Source: a halophilic archaeon (GTDB taxonomy: Archaea; Halobacteriota; Halobacteria; Halobacteriales; Haladaptataceae). Taken from it: a DNA stretch of 64,000 nucleotides. This document shows, piece after piece, positions 1 to 7,681 of the stretch. The notes beneath the pieces are model-generated. The model did not search any database, was not told where the DNA came from, and was given only the letters and a program-made list of their open reading frames with translations. The stretch covers positions 1 through 64,000 of the forward strand of contig QNGA01000006.1 of the NCBI GenBank assembly GCA_003298465.1, written 5' to 3'. Position 1 is the stretch's first letter; each line of letters begins with the position of its first letter. The position numbers and the translations under genes were made by a program.

Positions 1-411
1 AACGTTTGTGCCGCCCATCGCGAACGCCGCATCACGCACGGACTGCTCGACGCTTTCGACCGCCGAGAGGCTGACACTCATGATGACCGGAGTGGCGAGA
101 ATGAACTGGGAGGCAATCATCGCTTTTGGGGTGAATGCGAGGTCGATTACGCCGAGTGGGCCACTATTTGAGAGCATCATCAGAACTACGAGCCCGACGA
201 CCACGCTCGGAAATCCCATTCCGGTGTTGATGACTGCCGTCACGATGCGTTTTCCGGGAAAATCCGTGAATCCGATCAGGAGAGCGATCGGGAGGCTAAA
301 TAGCGTACTCAATCCGACGGCGGTGAGACTCACTTGTAATGAGACGATGATGATACTGATGATGTACGCCCAACCGCCATCCGGAAGCTGTACCTGAAGA
401 GGGAGGAACAC
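1..411 (-). CDS. tupB: Tungstate ABC transporter permease (TupB-like), partial
   Basis: This is the N-terminal 137 residues of a binding-protein-dependent permease that runs off the left edge of the window. It starts at a GTG two bases after the tupA stop; an in-frame TAA just upstream rules out an earlier start. The visible part has three hydrophobic segments and the Tup/Wtp-type permease pattern of a first helix followed by a conserved loop ([11 protein letters not shown]) and [14 protein letters not shown]. In this family the permease forms the membrane channel for tungstate and works with TupA and the ATPase TupC, which should lie further left. The position immediately after tupA supports an operon. 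Confidence is high for the permease and good for the substrate class. Confidence 0.85.
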   Translation of the reverse strand, partial: MFLPLQVQLPDGGWAYIISIIIVSLQVSLTAVGLSTLFSLPIALLIGFTDFPGKRIVTAVINTGMGFPSVVVGLVVLMMLSNSGPLGVIDLAFTPKAMIASQFILATPVIMSVSLSAVESVEQSVRDAAFAMGGTNV

Positions 412-413
412 CG

Positions 414-1439
414 TTAGTAGTTAGCGGGCACCTTGTTCTCGACCCAGTACAGGAATTGCTTATCCTGTTTCGAGAGTGACTGGGCCTGCTGTGTGGAATA
501 TCCTTGGGGGACGTACTGTTCGAATTTCGGCTTTTTGGAGATGGCGTTCGGGAAGAACAGCTGGGAGCCGTTCGCTGTGTAGTTCTTGATCATTGACTGT
601 CCCTGCGGGCTCGTGAGGAAGCCAATGTATGCCATCGCAGCTTGATAGTTTACATCGGAGTATTTGGCGGGATTGACGGCCATGACACCGTAGGGATTCT
701 TGAGAATGACCGGGCCACCCTTGAGTGGCCCCTGGACGTGGATGACGAGGTCGATCTCGTTCTGCATCGAGAGATATGTCCCACGGTCGGCAAGCGTGTA
801 CGCGCCGGACTGATTGGCTTGGACAAGGGTGTCGCCCATCCCTTTTCCGATTTTACGGTACCACTTGCCGCTTGGGTTGGTGCCAGCCTCCTTCCAGATG
901 ATGAGTTCCTTCTTGTTGGTGCCTGAGTCGTCACCACGCGAGATGAACGTGGACTGTGTTTCTGCAATTTTAGTGAACGCATCCGTGGCACTTTTCATGC
1001 CGTTAATACCTGCTGGATCGTCCTTGGGGCCGACAATGACGAAGTCGTTGAACATGACATCTCGCCGGTTCACGCCGAATCCATCCTGCATGAATTTATC
1101 TTCTGCGTTCCGGGCGTGGACGAGGATGACGTCGGCGTCACCATCGCGAGCCGTTCGAATGCTCGCCCCTGTCCCTTTCGGAATTGTTTTGATCGTAATA
1201 CCGTAGTCTTTCTCGAATGTCGGGTGAATGGCGTCGAGAAGACCCGTATCGTACGTACTCGTTGTCGTCGCGAGGACAAGCTGATCATCCCCAATCTGAC
1301 CGGAACCCTGGTTCCCGCCTTGGTTTGACTGTCCCTGCGTCGTGGTCTGTTGTTGGTTCTGTTGGGTCAGCTGTGTACATCCAGCAAGGCCAATAATCCC
1401 GCCTGTGCCCGCCGCGCGGAGGAAGTTTCTCCGTTGCAT
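414..1439 (-). CDS. tupA: Tungstate-binding lipoprotein TupA
   Basis: Extracellular substrate-binding protein of a tungstate ABC importer. I chose the ATG that begins [11 protein letters not shown], because it starts a twin-arginine signal followed by a lipobox (GLAGC), the usual haloarchaeal route for anchored binding proteins. A Gln/Asn/Thr-rich linker follows, then the mature domain with the TupA signatures [13 protein letters not shown] and [10 protein letters not shown], which in the family line the oxyanion pocket. Length of about 340 residues fits. The gene lies just upstream of the permease and is divergent from a MOT1-like carrier, so this end of the window handles molybdate/tungstate. 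Tungstate rather than molybdate is inferred from family resemblance. Confidence 0.9.
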   Translation of the reverse strand: MQRRNFLRAAGTGGIIGLAGCTQLTQQNQQQTTTQGQSNQGGNQGSGQIGDDQLVLATTTSTYDTGLLDAIHPTFEKDYGITIKTIPKGTGASIRTARDGDADVILVHARNAEDKFMQDGFGVNRRDVMFNDFVIVGPKDDPAGINGMKSATDAFTKIAETQSTFISRGDDSGTNKKELIIWKEAGTNPSGKWYRKIGKGMGDTLVQANQSGAYTLADRGTYLSMQNEIDLVIHVQGPLKGGPVILKNPYGVMAVNPAKYSDVNYQAAMAYIGFLTSPQGQSMIKNYTANGSQLFFPNAISKKPKFEQYVPQGYSTQQAQSLSKQDKQFLYWVENKVPANY

Positions 1440-1579
1440 CGTAATGGGTACAACGACCGCAGAAGGTGCCATAAATGTTCCTATGCGTTTGTAACCAGTA
1501 TTGGTTAACTAATACGGGAGGTGAAAGAAGAACTCGTTACTCGAAGAGGATTTCCACGTAGAAGGTATTCGTCTTTCTA

Positions 1580-2674
1580 ATGGTGATTTCGATACTGAAT
1601 CGACACGACCGTCCGATTCACTTTTCTTTCAGCGAACTGACTGGGGCGTTAGGGGATTCAGTTACAGTACTTCCTGTTGTTGTGGCGGTTGCGGCTCTCA
1701 CAGATCTCTCGCTTACCTGCCTTCTCCTCGGGTTTGGGTTCTTTCAGATCGTCTGGGGTCTTCACTACAGACTCCCAATCTCAGTTGAGCCGATGAAAGC
1801 ACTCGCAGCACTCGTTATTGCGGGAACACTCACTGCTGGGGAACTCGCAGTTGCCGGACTAATTGCAGGGGGAATTCTTCTTATCGTCGGCTTCACCGGA
1901 ACGCTGGGTCGAGTTGAACAGTACGTTGGTCAACCAGTGATTCGAGGAATACAGGTTGCTGTTGCCCTGATTCTCCTCGAAACGGGGATTCAGTTGAGTC
2001 TTGGCCAGATTTGGTACGCCCTGGCTGCACTCGGTATTGCAGGAGTCGTTATCTTTGGTGGATACCGACGGGCTAGTACGCTCGCGGTTCTTTCGGCAGG
2101 GATAGTGGTCGCCATCGTAGAGGTTGGTGTCCCAACCCCACGAGTCCCGACCGTTGTATTCACTATGCCCAGCTTCAAGACGGTTTCTAGTGGATCGATT
2201 AGTGCGATGGTTGCCCAGCTCGCAATGACCGTCGGGAATGCTGCTGTGGCTACTTCACTTCTTCTCTCAGATTATTACGACGCGGACGTTTCGGCTGACG
2301 ATCTTGCGACCAGTATGGGCGTGATGAACGTGCTTGCGATACCGTTTGGTGCGATGCCAATGTGTCACGGTAGTGGCGGTGTTGCGGGGAAGTATGCCTT
2401 CGGAGCACGAACAGCCGGATCAAATCTGATCCTCGGTGGAATCTATGCGGGTACTGCTCTTCTTGCGGTTGGTATCGTCGCGGCGTTCCCACTAGCGATG
2501 CTCGGAGTCATTCTCGTGTTAATCGCATTCGAATTAGGCCAAGCAGGTCTCGAAACGAGAAATATCCCACTCACAGTAGGGATCGGAGTGGTAGGCGTTG
2601 TGACGAATGTTGGTGTTGCGTTCATCATCGGTATTCTCGGCTATCATATACTAGAGCGACGAGGGAATGAATAA
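1580..2674 (+). CDS. MOT1-like molybdate/sulfate transporter
   Basis: A 364-residue membrane protein with about ten hydrophobic helices. It carries the two hallmark motifs of the MOT1 molybdate transporter family: SELTGALGD near residues 18-26 and EPMKALAAL near residues 70-78. A later glycine-rich segment with a Pro-Met-Cys-His-Gly run (around residue 260) matches the second half of the internal repeat. MOT1-type proteins are high-affinity oxyanion carriers related to SulP transporters. It is divergent from tupA with 140 bp between the starts, which suggests co-regulation of molybdate and tungstate uptake. Substrate preference cannot be read from sequence and sulfate is possible. Confidence 0.75.
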   Translation: MVISILNRHDRPIHFSFSELTGALGDSVTVLPVVVAVAALTDLSLTCLLLGFGFFQIVWGLHYRLPISVEPMKALAALVIAGTLTAGELAVAGLIAGGILLIVGFTGTLGRVEQYVGQPVIRGIQVAVALILLETGIQLSLGQIWYALAALGIAGVVIFGGYRRASTLAVLSAGIVVAIVEVGVPTPRVPTVVFTMPSFKTVSSGSISAMVAQLAMTVGNAAVATSLLLSDYYDADVSADDLATSMGVMNVLAIPFGAMPMCHGSGGVAGKYAFGARTAGSNLILGGIYAGTALLAVGIVAAFPLAMLGVILVLIAFELGQAGLETRNIPLTVGIGVVGVVTNVGVAFIIGILGYHILERRGNE

Positions 2675-2679
2675 AATAC

Positions 2680-2855
2680 TTCGACCTGTCGACCCACCTC
2701 GAGGACCTTGTCCAAACAGGGTTTCTCTCCCGAGAGCAGTACGCGGAGATCCCGCCCCGCGTCGATACGAACTCACCGAGATAAGTGAGGAATTCTGCGA
2801 GCGACTCGATCCACTCCTCGAATTGTATCGACACCTACGGAAGGAACGTACATGA
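2680..2855 (+). pseudogene. HxlR-family regulator, 3' relic with a frameshift
   Basis: Only the C-terminal half of an HxlR winged helix survives. One frame reads HLEDLVQTGFLSREQYAEIPPR; the next frame then reads RYELTEISEEFCERLDPLLE. The intact HxlR gene at 38339-38704 has the same sequence in one frame (LDDLVEAGLLSREQYNEIPPR, YELTEKGEELRERLDPLLE), so a small indel near 2765 broke the frame and the first half is missing. It sits directly upstream of a convergent transporter gene, exactly as the intact HxlR gene sits next to the SBF transporter at 38708. It is dead as a regulator. Confidence 0.85.
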
Positions 2856-2880
2856 GTAGACGTCCCGCCACATTCGTCTG

Positions 2881-3873
2881 TTACGTGCCCGACGGAATTG
2901 GAGATGGTGCGTCCGGCAGGAGCCATTCCGGAACAACTCGTGTCAGGACGACCATCCCGGTCAGTTCGACGAGCGTCTGCGTCACGACAACTGCTGGTGC
3001 GAGTGCATATCCCGACGGCAACGCCAGCGCCAGCGGAAGAATAACCAGTGAATTTCGCGTCACAGACGTGAACACGAGCGCACGGCTCTCACCGACATCC
3101 ATTCCGAGTAGTCCAGCAGTGAGTCGACCGAGCAGCGGCATGATGACGAGGAACGCAACGTACACTGGAACGACAGCCACGATTTGTCCAATCGAACCCT
3201 GAACACGTGGCAGCTGTGAGGCGATGACTACGAACAGCGTCACACCCATCATCGGTACCGGCAACCATCCCATTACGTTCTGCCACTCTTCACCACGTTC
3301 CGACCGATCTGCCCAGAGTTCAGTTGCCCACGCGAGCGTCAACGGCAGTGCGATGATCACGACAAATGCCTCGATGAACGGTCCAGCCTCGATGAACTCA
3401 GCGACCTGCTGGCCCATGAACAGCCAGAGGTACACCGGGAGCAACAGCAACTGCACGAGCATCAGCGCTGGCGTCGCGGCAGTGATCTGCTCGGCGTCAC
3501 CGTCCGCGAGATCCGTGAACGTGATGACGTAGTCGATACACGGCGTCAGCAACACCATAAAGGCCCCCACGAGAATGACCGGCTCCTGCGGGAGGAATCG
3601 GGTGAGCCCGAATACGACGATCGGGACGACTACGAAGTTCATCCCGAGCGCAGCCGCCATGAACTGGCCGTTCCGGAACGCCCGTCGAATCCGGACGAAC
3701 GGGATCTCCAGGAACGTTACGTACAACAGCACCGCCAGCACGGGGTTGATGAGCGGTTCTAGAACCAAGCTCGCGCTCAGAAGGCCGAGACCGACCCCAA
3801 TCGCGAGGAGGACCGCAACGGCGTATAGTCCAACTTGATTGTGCTGAATCCACTGTTTCGAGAGTCGTGACAT
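2881..3873 (-). CDS. ACR3-like arsenite/arsenic-resistance transporter
   Basis: A 330-residue protein with about ten transmembrane helices from the bile acid/arsenite (BART) superfamily. It begins MSRLSKQWIQ and resembles haloarchaeal proteins annotated as arsenic resistance protein. A cysteine in the helix-4 motif LLTPCIDYV (Cys112) matches the conserved cysteine that ACR3 pumps need for As(OH)3 transport. ACR3 exports arsenite from the cytoplasm with the membrane potential or protons. No arsR or arsC lies next to it; the only neighbour resembling a regulator is the broken HxlR relic at its 3' side. A different anion substrate cannot be excluded. Confidence 0.75.
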   Translation of the reverse strand: MSRLSKQWIQHNQVGLYAVAVLLAIGVGLGLLSASLVLEPLINPVLAVLLYVTFLEIPFVRIRRAFRNGQFMAAALGMNFVVVPIVVFGLTRFLPQEPVILVGAFMVLLTPCIDYVITFTDLADGDAEQITAATPALMLVQLLLLPVYLWLFMGQQVAEFIEAGPFIEAFVVIIALPLTLAWATELWADRSERGEEWQNVMGWLPVPMMGVTLFVVIASQLPRVQGSIGQIVAVVPVYVAFLVIMPLLGRLTAGLLGMDVGESRALVFTSVTRNSLVILPLALALPSGYALAPAVVVTQTLVELTGMVVLTRVVPEWLLPDAPSPIPSGT

Positions 3874-3889
3874 AGAGCAGTTACTATCG

Positions 3890-4066
3890 TTATTGAATTG
3901 TGGTTTCGAGGGAGATCAGTAGTCCAAGAACCACCAAGGTGGGTGCGCCAACGTAGCGAACCAGTCGCTGACCGTCTGGATCACTGTCGGGATATCGGGC
4001 AGCGGCGCTTGGGCGAAGGGCGAACAGGAATCCGGCACCGACGAAGAACAACCCAAGCTCTCTCAT
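3890..4066 (-). CDS. Small membrane protein, unknown
   Basis: A 58-residue protein with two hydrophobic segments (residues about 3-16 and 38-52) joined by a charged loop containing DSDPDGQRLVRY. The ATG at 4066 gives a start with the first helix at the N terminus; an in-frame upstream ATG would add a non-hydrophobic leader and looks less likely. It ends 17 bp upstream of the ACR3-like gene on the same strand, so the two may be co-transcribed. I do not recognise a family beyond small haloarchaeal membrane proteins. Confidence 0.55.
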   Translation of the reverse strand: MRELGLFFVGAGFLFALRPSAAARYPDSDPDGQRLVRYVGAPTLVVLGLLISLETTIQ

Positions 4067-4239
4067 TATAGCTAATTTGGGGCGACAGGTGTAAGTTTGC
4101 ATTGATAGTTCTCTCGCGGCTGTCAATGTTCGATCCTCCCAGAAGGAGGACTAGTTACATCCCGAAATGGAGTCCATAACGGGAAGGCACTGACAATTTG
4201 CCACGACCGATTAAGTGTAATGTTGGTGCCAACCATCAG

Positions 4240-4449
4240 CTATTGCCGAGGACGATCATGCTGTTCGAGAGCCTCTCGAATCTCGGCGAGCGTGCCGTTC
4301 GTGGTGTGCTCATTAATCCACTGCTGATGATTCTAGTCTCGTCGGGCCTTCTTGAGGATATGTTCAGCGGCTTTGGCTACCGCGAACCGCTCTTCCGCCC
4401 GCTGTGAGGAGTTGCAGATCGGACAATCTTCTTCGACGGCAGTAGTCAT
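4240..4449 (-). pseudogene. Small CxxC protein with one in-frame stop
   Basis: Reading from the ATG at 4449 gives 38 residues with a CPIC motif (MTTAVEEDCPICNSSQRAEE) that end in ARRD followed by TAG (4335-4333). The same frame then continues for 31 more sensible residues (NHQQWINEHTTNGTLAEIRE...) to a TAG at 4242-4240. One GAG-to-TAG change would explain this, giving an original protein of about 69 residues. The start overlaps the glutaredoxin-like gene stop in an ATGA, so it was the last gene of that operon. A functional 38-residue version is possible. The second cassette copy at 39842 lacks this gene. Confidence 0.75.
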
Positions 4450-4700
4450 GCATAGTGTTCCTCCAGATAGTCGACGATATCGTCGCTTTCGTACATCGTG
4501 ACGCCACGCTGATGGTCAACCAAGAACGGAATTTGATCCTGTCCACCTAGCGTTCGGAGTTCGCCGTGGGTCTGTTCGTTCCGCGTCTCACCCGCAGCGG
4601 TTCGCGGGTTGTGAATGGTGTACGAGACACCGAATTCGGTCAACGCCTCACGGACTTTTTTCGAGTACCCACAGCCCTCTGCTTGGTAGAGTTCAAGCAT
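4446..4700 (-). CDS. Glutaredoxin-like protein, cassette copy 1
   Basis: An 84-residue thioredoxin-fold protein. The N-terminal CGYS (residues 10-13) is a monothiol-type active site; QDQIPFLVDH carries the cis-proline (IPF) and MYESDDIVDYL is the C-terminal helix seen in glutaredoxin and GST N-terminal domains. Such proteins reduce mixed disulfides or handle Fe-S clusters; haloarchaea use gamma-glutamylcysteine rather than glutathione as the low-mass thiol. It lies 12 bp downstream of the Rdx-like gene and overlaps the small CxxC gene by four bases. A close paralogue is at 39842-40096. Confidence 0.88.
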   Translation of the reverse strand: MLELYQAEGCGYSKKVREALTEFGVSYTIHNPRTAAGETRNEQTHGELRTLGGQDQIPFLVDHQRGVTMYESDDIVDYLEEHYA

Positions 4701-4712
4701 GGATACGAGGAA

Positions 4713-4961
4713 TTAGGCTTCTGCTGGGAGCTGGTCGTTGATCGCCTCGACGATAAGGTTCAGGTCAAGGTCTGCTCCGTGAACCTCTTTGTCCCAGATT
4801 GTCTCGCCATCGGCAGTCACGATAAACACGCCACCGTGGCCAGGGATGAGTGTGACCTCGTCCAGATCCTGGCCAAACTCGTTCAGAAGACGCGTCTGGG
4901 TTTCAATCGCGGGCTCGAGCAATCCACACGGCACGCAGTATTCGATTTCGATTGCGGTCAT
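4713..4961 (-). CDS. SelW/Rdx-family redox protein, cassette copy 1
   Basis: An 82-residue Rdx (SelT/SelW/SelH-like) protein. The motif YCVPCG (Cys9, Cys12) sits after the first beta strand, and GHGGVFIVTADGETIWDK is the typical second hairpin of the fold. Members are thought to work in thiol-disulfide exchange; the CxxC replaces the CxxU of selenoproteins, and no UGA is involved here. It is the first gene of a transcription unit with the glutaredoxin-like gene and is preceded by a conserved promoter region (4996-5036). The copy at 40113-40361 is nearly identical. Confidence 0.85.
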   Translation of the reverse strand: MTAIEIEYCVPCGLLEPAIETQTRLLNEFGQDLDEVTLIPGHGGVFIVTADGETIWDKEVHGADLDLNLIVEAINDQLPAEA

Positions 4962-4995
4962 ACCTACTCTCTACTCGGAACGGAATCGCCGTAAA

Positions 4996-5036
4996 GCTAA
5001 GACAAGGGTTCCCTGACCCAGTTAGCGCGAGCTAAC
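4996..5036 (-). promoter_or_regulatory. Conserved promoter/operator of the Rdx-Grx unit
   Basis: The + strand holds GCTAAGACAAGGG (from 4996) and a palindrome GTTAGC-GCGA-GCTAAC (5021-5036). On the minus strand this lies 35-75 bp before the Rdx start. The same two elements recur at 40396-40436 before the second Rdx gene, and GGCTAAGACAAGG recurs at 5544-5556, 30 bp before the membrane gene. The conserved block suggests a shared binding site, probably for the cassette's HxlR protein; that link is inference. Confidence 0.55.
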
Positions 5037-5046
5037 CAGGCTCTTT

Positions 5047-5514
5047 TCAGTCAGCGGTCGTAACCGATTCACCATCCGTCGACACTGTGTCGCGATCCAG
5101 CGCCCAGCCGAGCACGCCACCGTAGACGAGGTGCAGGATAAGCGTGGCAACCGCAATTCTCGGCGTGATTGCCGTGCCAAACAGACCCCACCCGAGAAAC
5201 GGCAGGAATGCGACCTGCATCAGCGCCCAGAGACCGACACCGAGCGCGAGGCCCTTCTCAATCGTCACGGGACGCGCAACTCGTGCGAGAAGCACGCCAA
5301 ATACGCCACCATAGCCGAGATGGAGTCCAATCGCCAGCGCCATCATCATGGGTTTCGGGAGACCGCTGCCGAAAAGCTGTGCGACTATCGCTTTTGGAAT
5401 TGGCTGCGGCATCGGCGACTTCCCCGAAACTACTGCGAGGAGCATGAGAATTGACATCGCAATCGTCGCGACGACACCGTAGCCGAATCCCGCTCGGAGT
5501 CTATATTGTGTCAC
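5047..5514 (-). CDS. Four-helix membrane protein of the redox cassette
   Basis: A 155-residue membrane protein with four hydrophobic segments (about residues 10-28, 53-75, 87-105, 112-135) and a polar C-terminal tail. It begins at GTG (MTQYRLRAGFGYGV). It resembles haloarchaeal membrane proteins of unknown function (possibly the DUF6789 group; I am not certain of the number). The motif YGGVFGVLLARV and the later YGGVLGWALDRD look like an internal repeat. It sits between the Rdx gene and the DoxX gene on one strand. The copy at 40447-40911 is broken by two frameshifts, so this is the only working copy in the window. Confidence 0.7.
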   Translation of the reverse strand: MTQYRLRAGFGYGVVATIAMSILMLLAVVSGKSPMPQPIPKAIVAQLFGSGLPKPMMMALAIGLHLGYGGVFGVLLARVARPVTIEKGLALGVGLWALMQVAFLPFLGWGLFGTAITPRIAVATLILHLVYGGVLGWALDRDTVSTDGESVTTAD

Positions 5515-5540
5515 ACTCGAAGAGACCGTGAGCGACCAAA

Positions 5541-5556
5541 TAAGGCTAAGACAAGG
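5541..5556 (-). promoter_or_regulatory. Promoter element of the membrane gene
   Basis: The + strand TAAGGCTAAGACAAGG is read on the minus strand as a TATA-like CTTAGCCTTA about 30 bp before the GTG at 5514. It repeats the element at 4996 and is partly kept at 40943 in the second cassette. A leaderless transcript would fit the spacing. Confidence 0.45.
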
Positions 5557-5598
5557 TCAGACTGACGGAGTCAACGACCCATACTACGTGAGGGTGAC

Positions 5599-6006
5599 CT
5601 AACCGCGTAGTCGATCAGCAGGGCGCCAGACGGCGTCCACCTCAGTCTTCAGGACGAGTAGTGCGAGCGCTCCGAACAATACGCTGAGGTTCTTCCAGTC
5701 TAGTCCGACGTACAGTATGGCGACGAGCATCACCGGAATGAGTGACACAGCCGCTAGGCGCTCACCGACGCCAACCAATAGCAGGAGAACTGCCCCGACC
5801 TCGATGATGCCTGCAATGATGACCATCAACTGAGGGGCGGGCATCCCCATTGCATCGAAGAATGTAACTGAATTCTCGTGGGTGACGAACTTGCTCAGTG
5901 CTGGTTTCGCGATGAGTGCGACAAGAACGAGACGAAGACCAATGTGAACCCACTCCGGTATCGCCTGCTGCAGTGCCTGAATACGATCGACAGAGGCGTC
6001 TTCCAT
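5599..6006 (-). CDS. DoxX-family membrane protein, cassette copy 1
   Basis: A 135-residue DoxX-family protein with four helices. Typical DoxX features are the LRLVLVALIAKPALSKF first helix, a GMPAPQLMVIIAGIIEVGAVLLL central stretch and a short C-terminal helix. DoxX proteins are membrane partners of thiosulfate:quinone oxidoreductases, and in actinobacteria a DoxX protein works with SodA and a thiol oxidoreductase against oxidative stress. It is divergent from the HxlR gene at 6160 and upstream of the membrane gene. The paralogue at 41022-41402 is about 70 percent identical by eye. Confidence 0.82.
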   Translation of the reverse strand: MEDASVDRIQALQQAIPEWVHIGLRLVLVALIAKPALSKFVTHENSVTFFDAMGMPAPQLMVIIAGIIEVGAVLLLLVGVGERLAAVSLIPVMLVAILYVGLDWKNLSVLFGALALLVLKTEVDAVWRPADRLRG

Positions 6007-6159
6007 ACTGAGAGGTGTCCAAGAATCCGGATAAGCGTAAGCGAAGCTGGTGCTGAGGGAGTACTGTTTGCTAACTGGCTATGGATTCCCTATCAGCTCA
6101 GGAGCAGTAACTTAGTAGCGTCACAATAATAGGTCCACATTCACTATCGCGAGTAACGA

Positions 6160-6531
6160 ATGAGCAGAGCAATCGAAGACGAGGAGTGCGTTGCGTCATG
6201 GTGCGCTGACGACGACTGGTGTACGGTGACGTGTACAGCTCACCTCATTGGGAAGAAATGGCATCCGGTCATCGTCCACCGCCTGCTTGCACACGGCCCG
6301 CTCGGGTTCAATGCGCTCAAAGATGAGATCGACTCGATCTCCAGCACCGTGCTCTCAAACAGTCTCGAAGATTTGGAAGAGAATGGTCTGGTAAATCGGG
6401 CCATCGTGAGCGAGAAGCCGTTCCGGGTCGAGTACTCGCTGACTGAACAGGGAGCCTTGCTTGAACCCGTAATCGAAGCGATGGACACTTGGGGAGAAGA
6501 ATATCTCCAAGCGACATTGTCCTGCGACTGA
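6160..6531 (+). CDS. HxlR-family transcriptional regulator, cassette copy 1
   Basis: A 123-residue HxlR winged-helix regulator. The core runs from WCTVTCTAHLIGKKWHPVIVHRLL, where HxlR proteins have the first helix, through GPLGFNALKDEIDSISSTVLSNSLEDLEENGLV (recognition helix) to the wing FRVEYSLTEQG. Three cysteines near the N terminus (Cys10, Cys15, Cys21) and one at 25 could sense thiol-reactive compounds; HxlR regulators such as YodB and HypR use such cysteines. It is divergent from DoxX and probably controls the cassette. The paralogue at 41556 is nearly identical in the first 60 residues. Confidence 0.88.
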   Translation: MSRAIEDEECVASWCADDDWCTVTCTAHLIGKKWHPVIVHRLLAHGPLGFNALKDEIDSISSTVLSNSLEDLEENGLVNRAIVSEKPFRVEYSLTEQGALLEPVIEAMDTWGEEYLQATLSCD

Positions 6532-6857
6532 GAGAGCCACCCGCAAATGGACGAATATTGATTTCGTGCTTCTACAATGATAGCTGCATAGAATTCATCT
6601 TCTAATCATGGTTTAGTCCTATAGTAAACTAGATTTATAATCAATGTTTAAAGCTCACCGTCACTCACTGTATCAATCCGCGGCGAGACCTATTCCTCGA
6701 CCAGTAAATGATTCATCTAACAACAACAACAATCGTGGGTCGACACACATCGATAGTCGTCATCATCCATTTCCTCGGAGCTTGCTCAACCGCATTCTCG
6801 ACACAATACTGCACGGTACGTTCCAATCCTCCAACTAGAGGATCATCGGGAATTGAC
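6532..6857. other. Intergenic, no gene seen
   Basis: An AT-rich stretch between convergent HxlR and HTH-10 genes. A weak 64-codon frame has low-complexity Asn/His content and no family resemblance. I see no repeat, hairpin or RNA gene. Confidence 0.5.
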
Positions 6858-7589
6858 TTAGTTAGTTTCTGTCGACAGTGATGAGTGAGATGACCAACTA
6901 CTTAGATTATCGGTTGTCTGGGTTTCGGTGAGGAGCCGAATGAACTGCTCAACGTTCCCGATCAGCTTGTTTTCGGCTTTCCGGAGATGCTCTTCAAATG
7001 TTGCTCGTGCGACGTCTGTCTGCTCGGCGAGTTCCTTCGCTGATGCACCCCGTGGCTGGGTATAGTAGCCGTTGTCCAAGGCAAGTCGAAGAGCGGCAAG
7101 TTGTCTGTCAGTTAGCCCTGCAAACAGACGGTCAATCGAAAAGAGCGTACTATGAGGAAGCTGCCGTTCTTCGATCGACGTTTTAGAGAGGACATCAATC
7201 TCGCGAGACTCGTCTAAGTCCTGTAGCACACGCTGAATATCACTCTCATTAAATCCAATTACTGTGTAGTGTTCCCAGCCCTGCCGATAGATGGTTGGTG
7301 GTGTGTAGACACAATTATGATCTTGGAATCGATCAATGATCGAATCCTCAATCGGACACTTACACGATTGCGCAACTACATACAGTCCATCGTCGTTAGT
7401 TGTACTATGAAGGACATCGCCGATGCGATTGACTTCGGTAATGAGTTCAGCAGATGGCACAGTAGTGCTAGATATTTCTAAAATTTGGCAATCATGGTGG
7501 TGCCACTCACGGATTGTAACGTCCGGAAACCGCTCAGAGAACTCTCGGTAGGGGCACTCGTGGCGGAGTTTGAATGACACCTCATACAT
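6858..7589 (-). CDS. HTH-10 (Bat-type) transcriptional regulator, Cys-rich sensor
   Basis: A 243-residue regulator starting at MYEVSF. The C-terminal 60 residues are the HTH-10 DNA-binding domain: LTDRQLAALRLALDNGYY, then ASAKELAEQTDVARATFEEHLRKAENKL. The N-terminal domain holds clustered cysteines (HECPY, HHDCQ, SCKCP, HNCVY), suggesting metal or sulfane-sulfur sensing. It lies downstream of a rhodanese gene and near a rhodanese-MBL fusion, so it may regulate the sulfur genes; this is inferred from position. Haloarchaea carry dozens of such proteins. Confidence 0.85.
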   Translation of the reverse strand: MYEVSFKLRHECPYREFSERFPDVTIREWHHHDCQILEISSTTVPSAELITEVNRIGDVLHSTTNDDGLYVVAQSCKCPIEDSIIDRFQDHNCVYTPPTIYRQGWEHYTVIGFNESDIQRVLQDLDESREIDVLSKTSIEERQLPHSTLFSIDRLFAGLTDRQLAALRLALDNGYYTQPRGASAKELAEQTDVARATFEEHLRKAENKLIGNVEQFIRLLTETQTTDNLSSWSSHSSLSTETN

Positions 7590-7681
7590 CGGTGTGCGGA
7601 ATCTAGCGGCGGAACCGTATATAGAGTACAGGTTATATCTGGCTGTACCAGGTCTAATAGACACCTTCGTTGGACAGCGCT

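Noticed and set aside
8..397. Plus-strand 129-codon frame
   Set aside because: It is antisense to the TupB-like permease, which has helices, a start right after tupA and family motifs.
4333..4335. TAG as pyrrolysine codon
   Set aside because: No pyl genes are seen and a GAG-to-TAG change explains the stop; both fragments are otherwise ordinary.
4713..4961. Selenoprotein (SelW type)
   Set aside because: The active site is CxxC encoded by ordinary Cys codons; no UGA or SECIS is needed.
6644..6838. 64-codon frame as a gene
   Set aside because: Asn/Arg/His-rich, non-acidic composition with no homology pattern.
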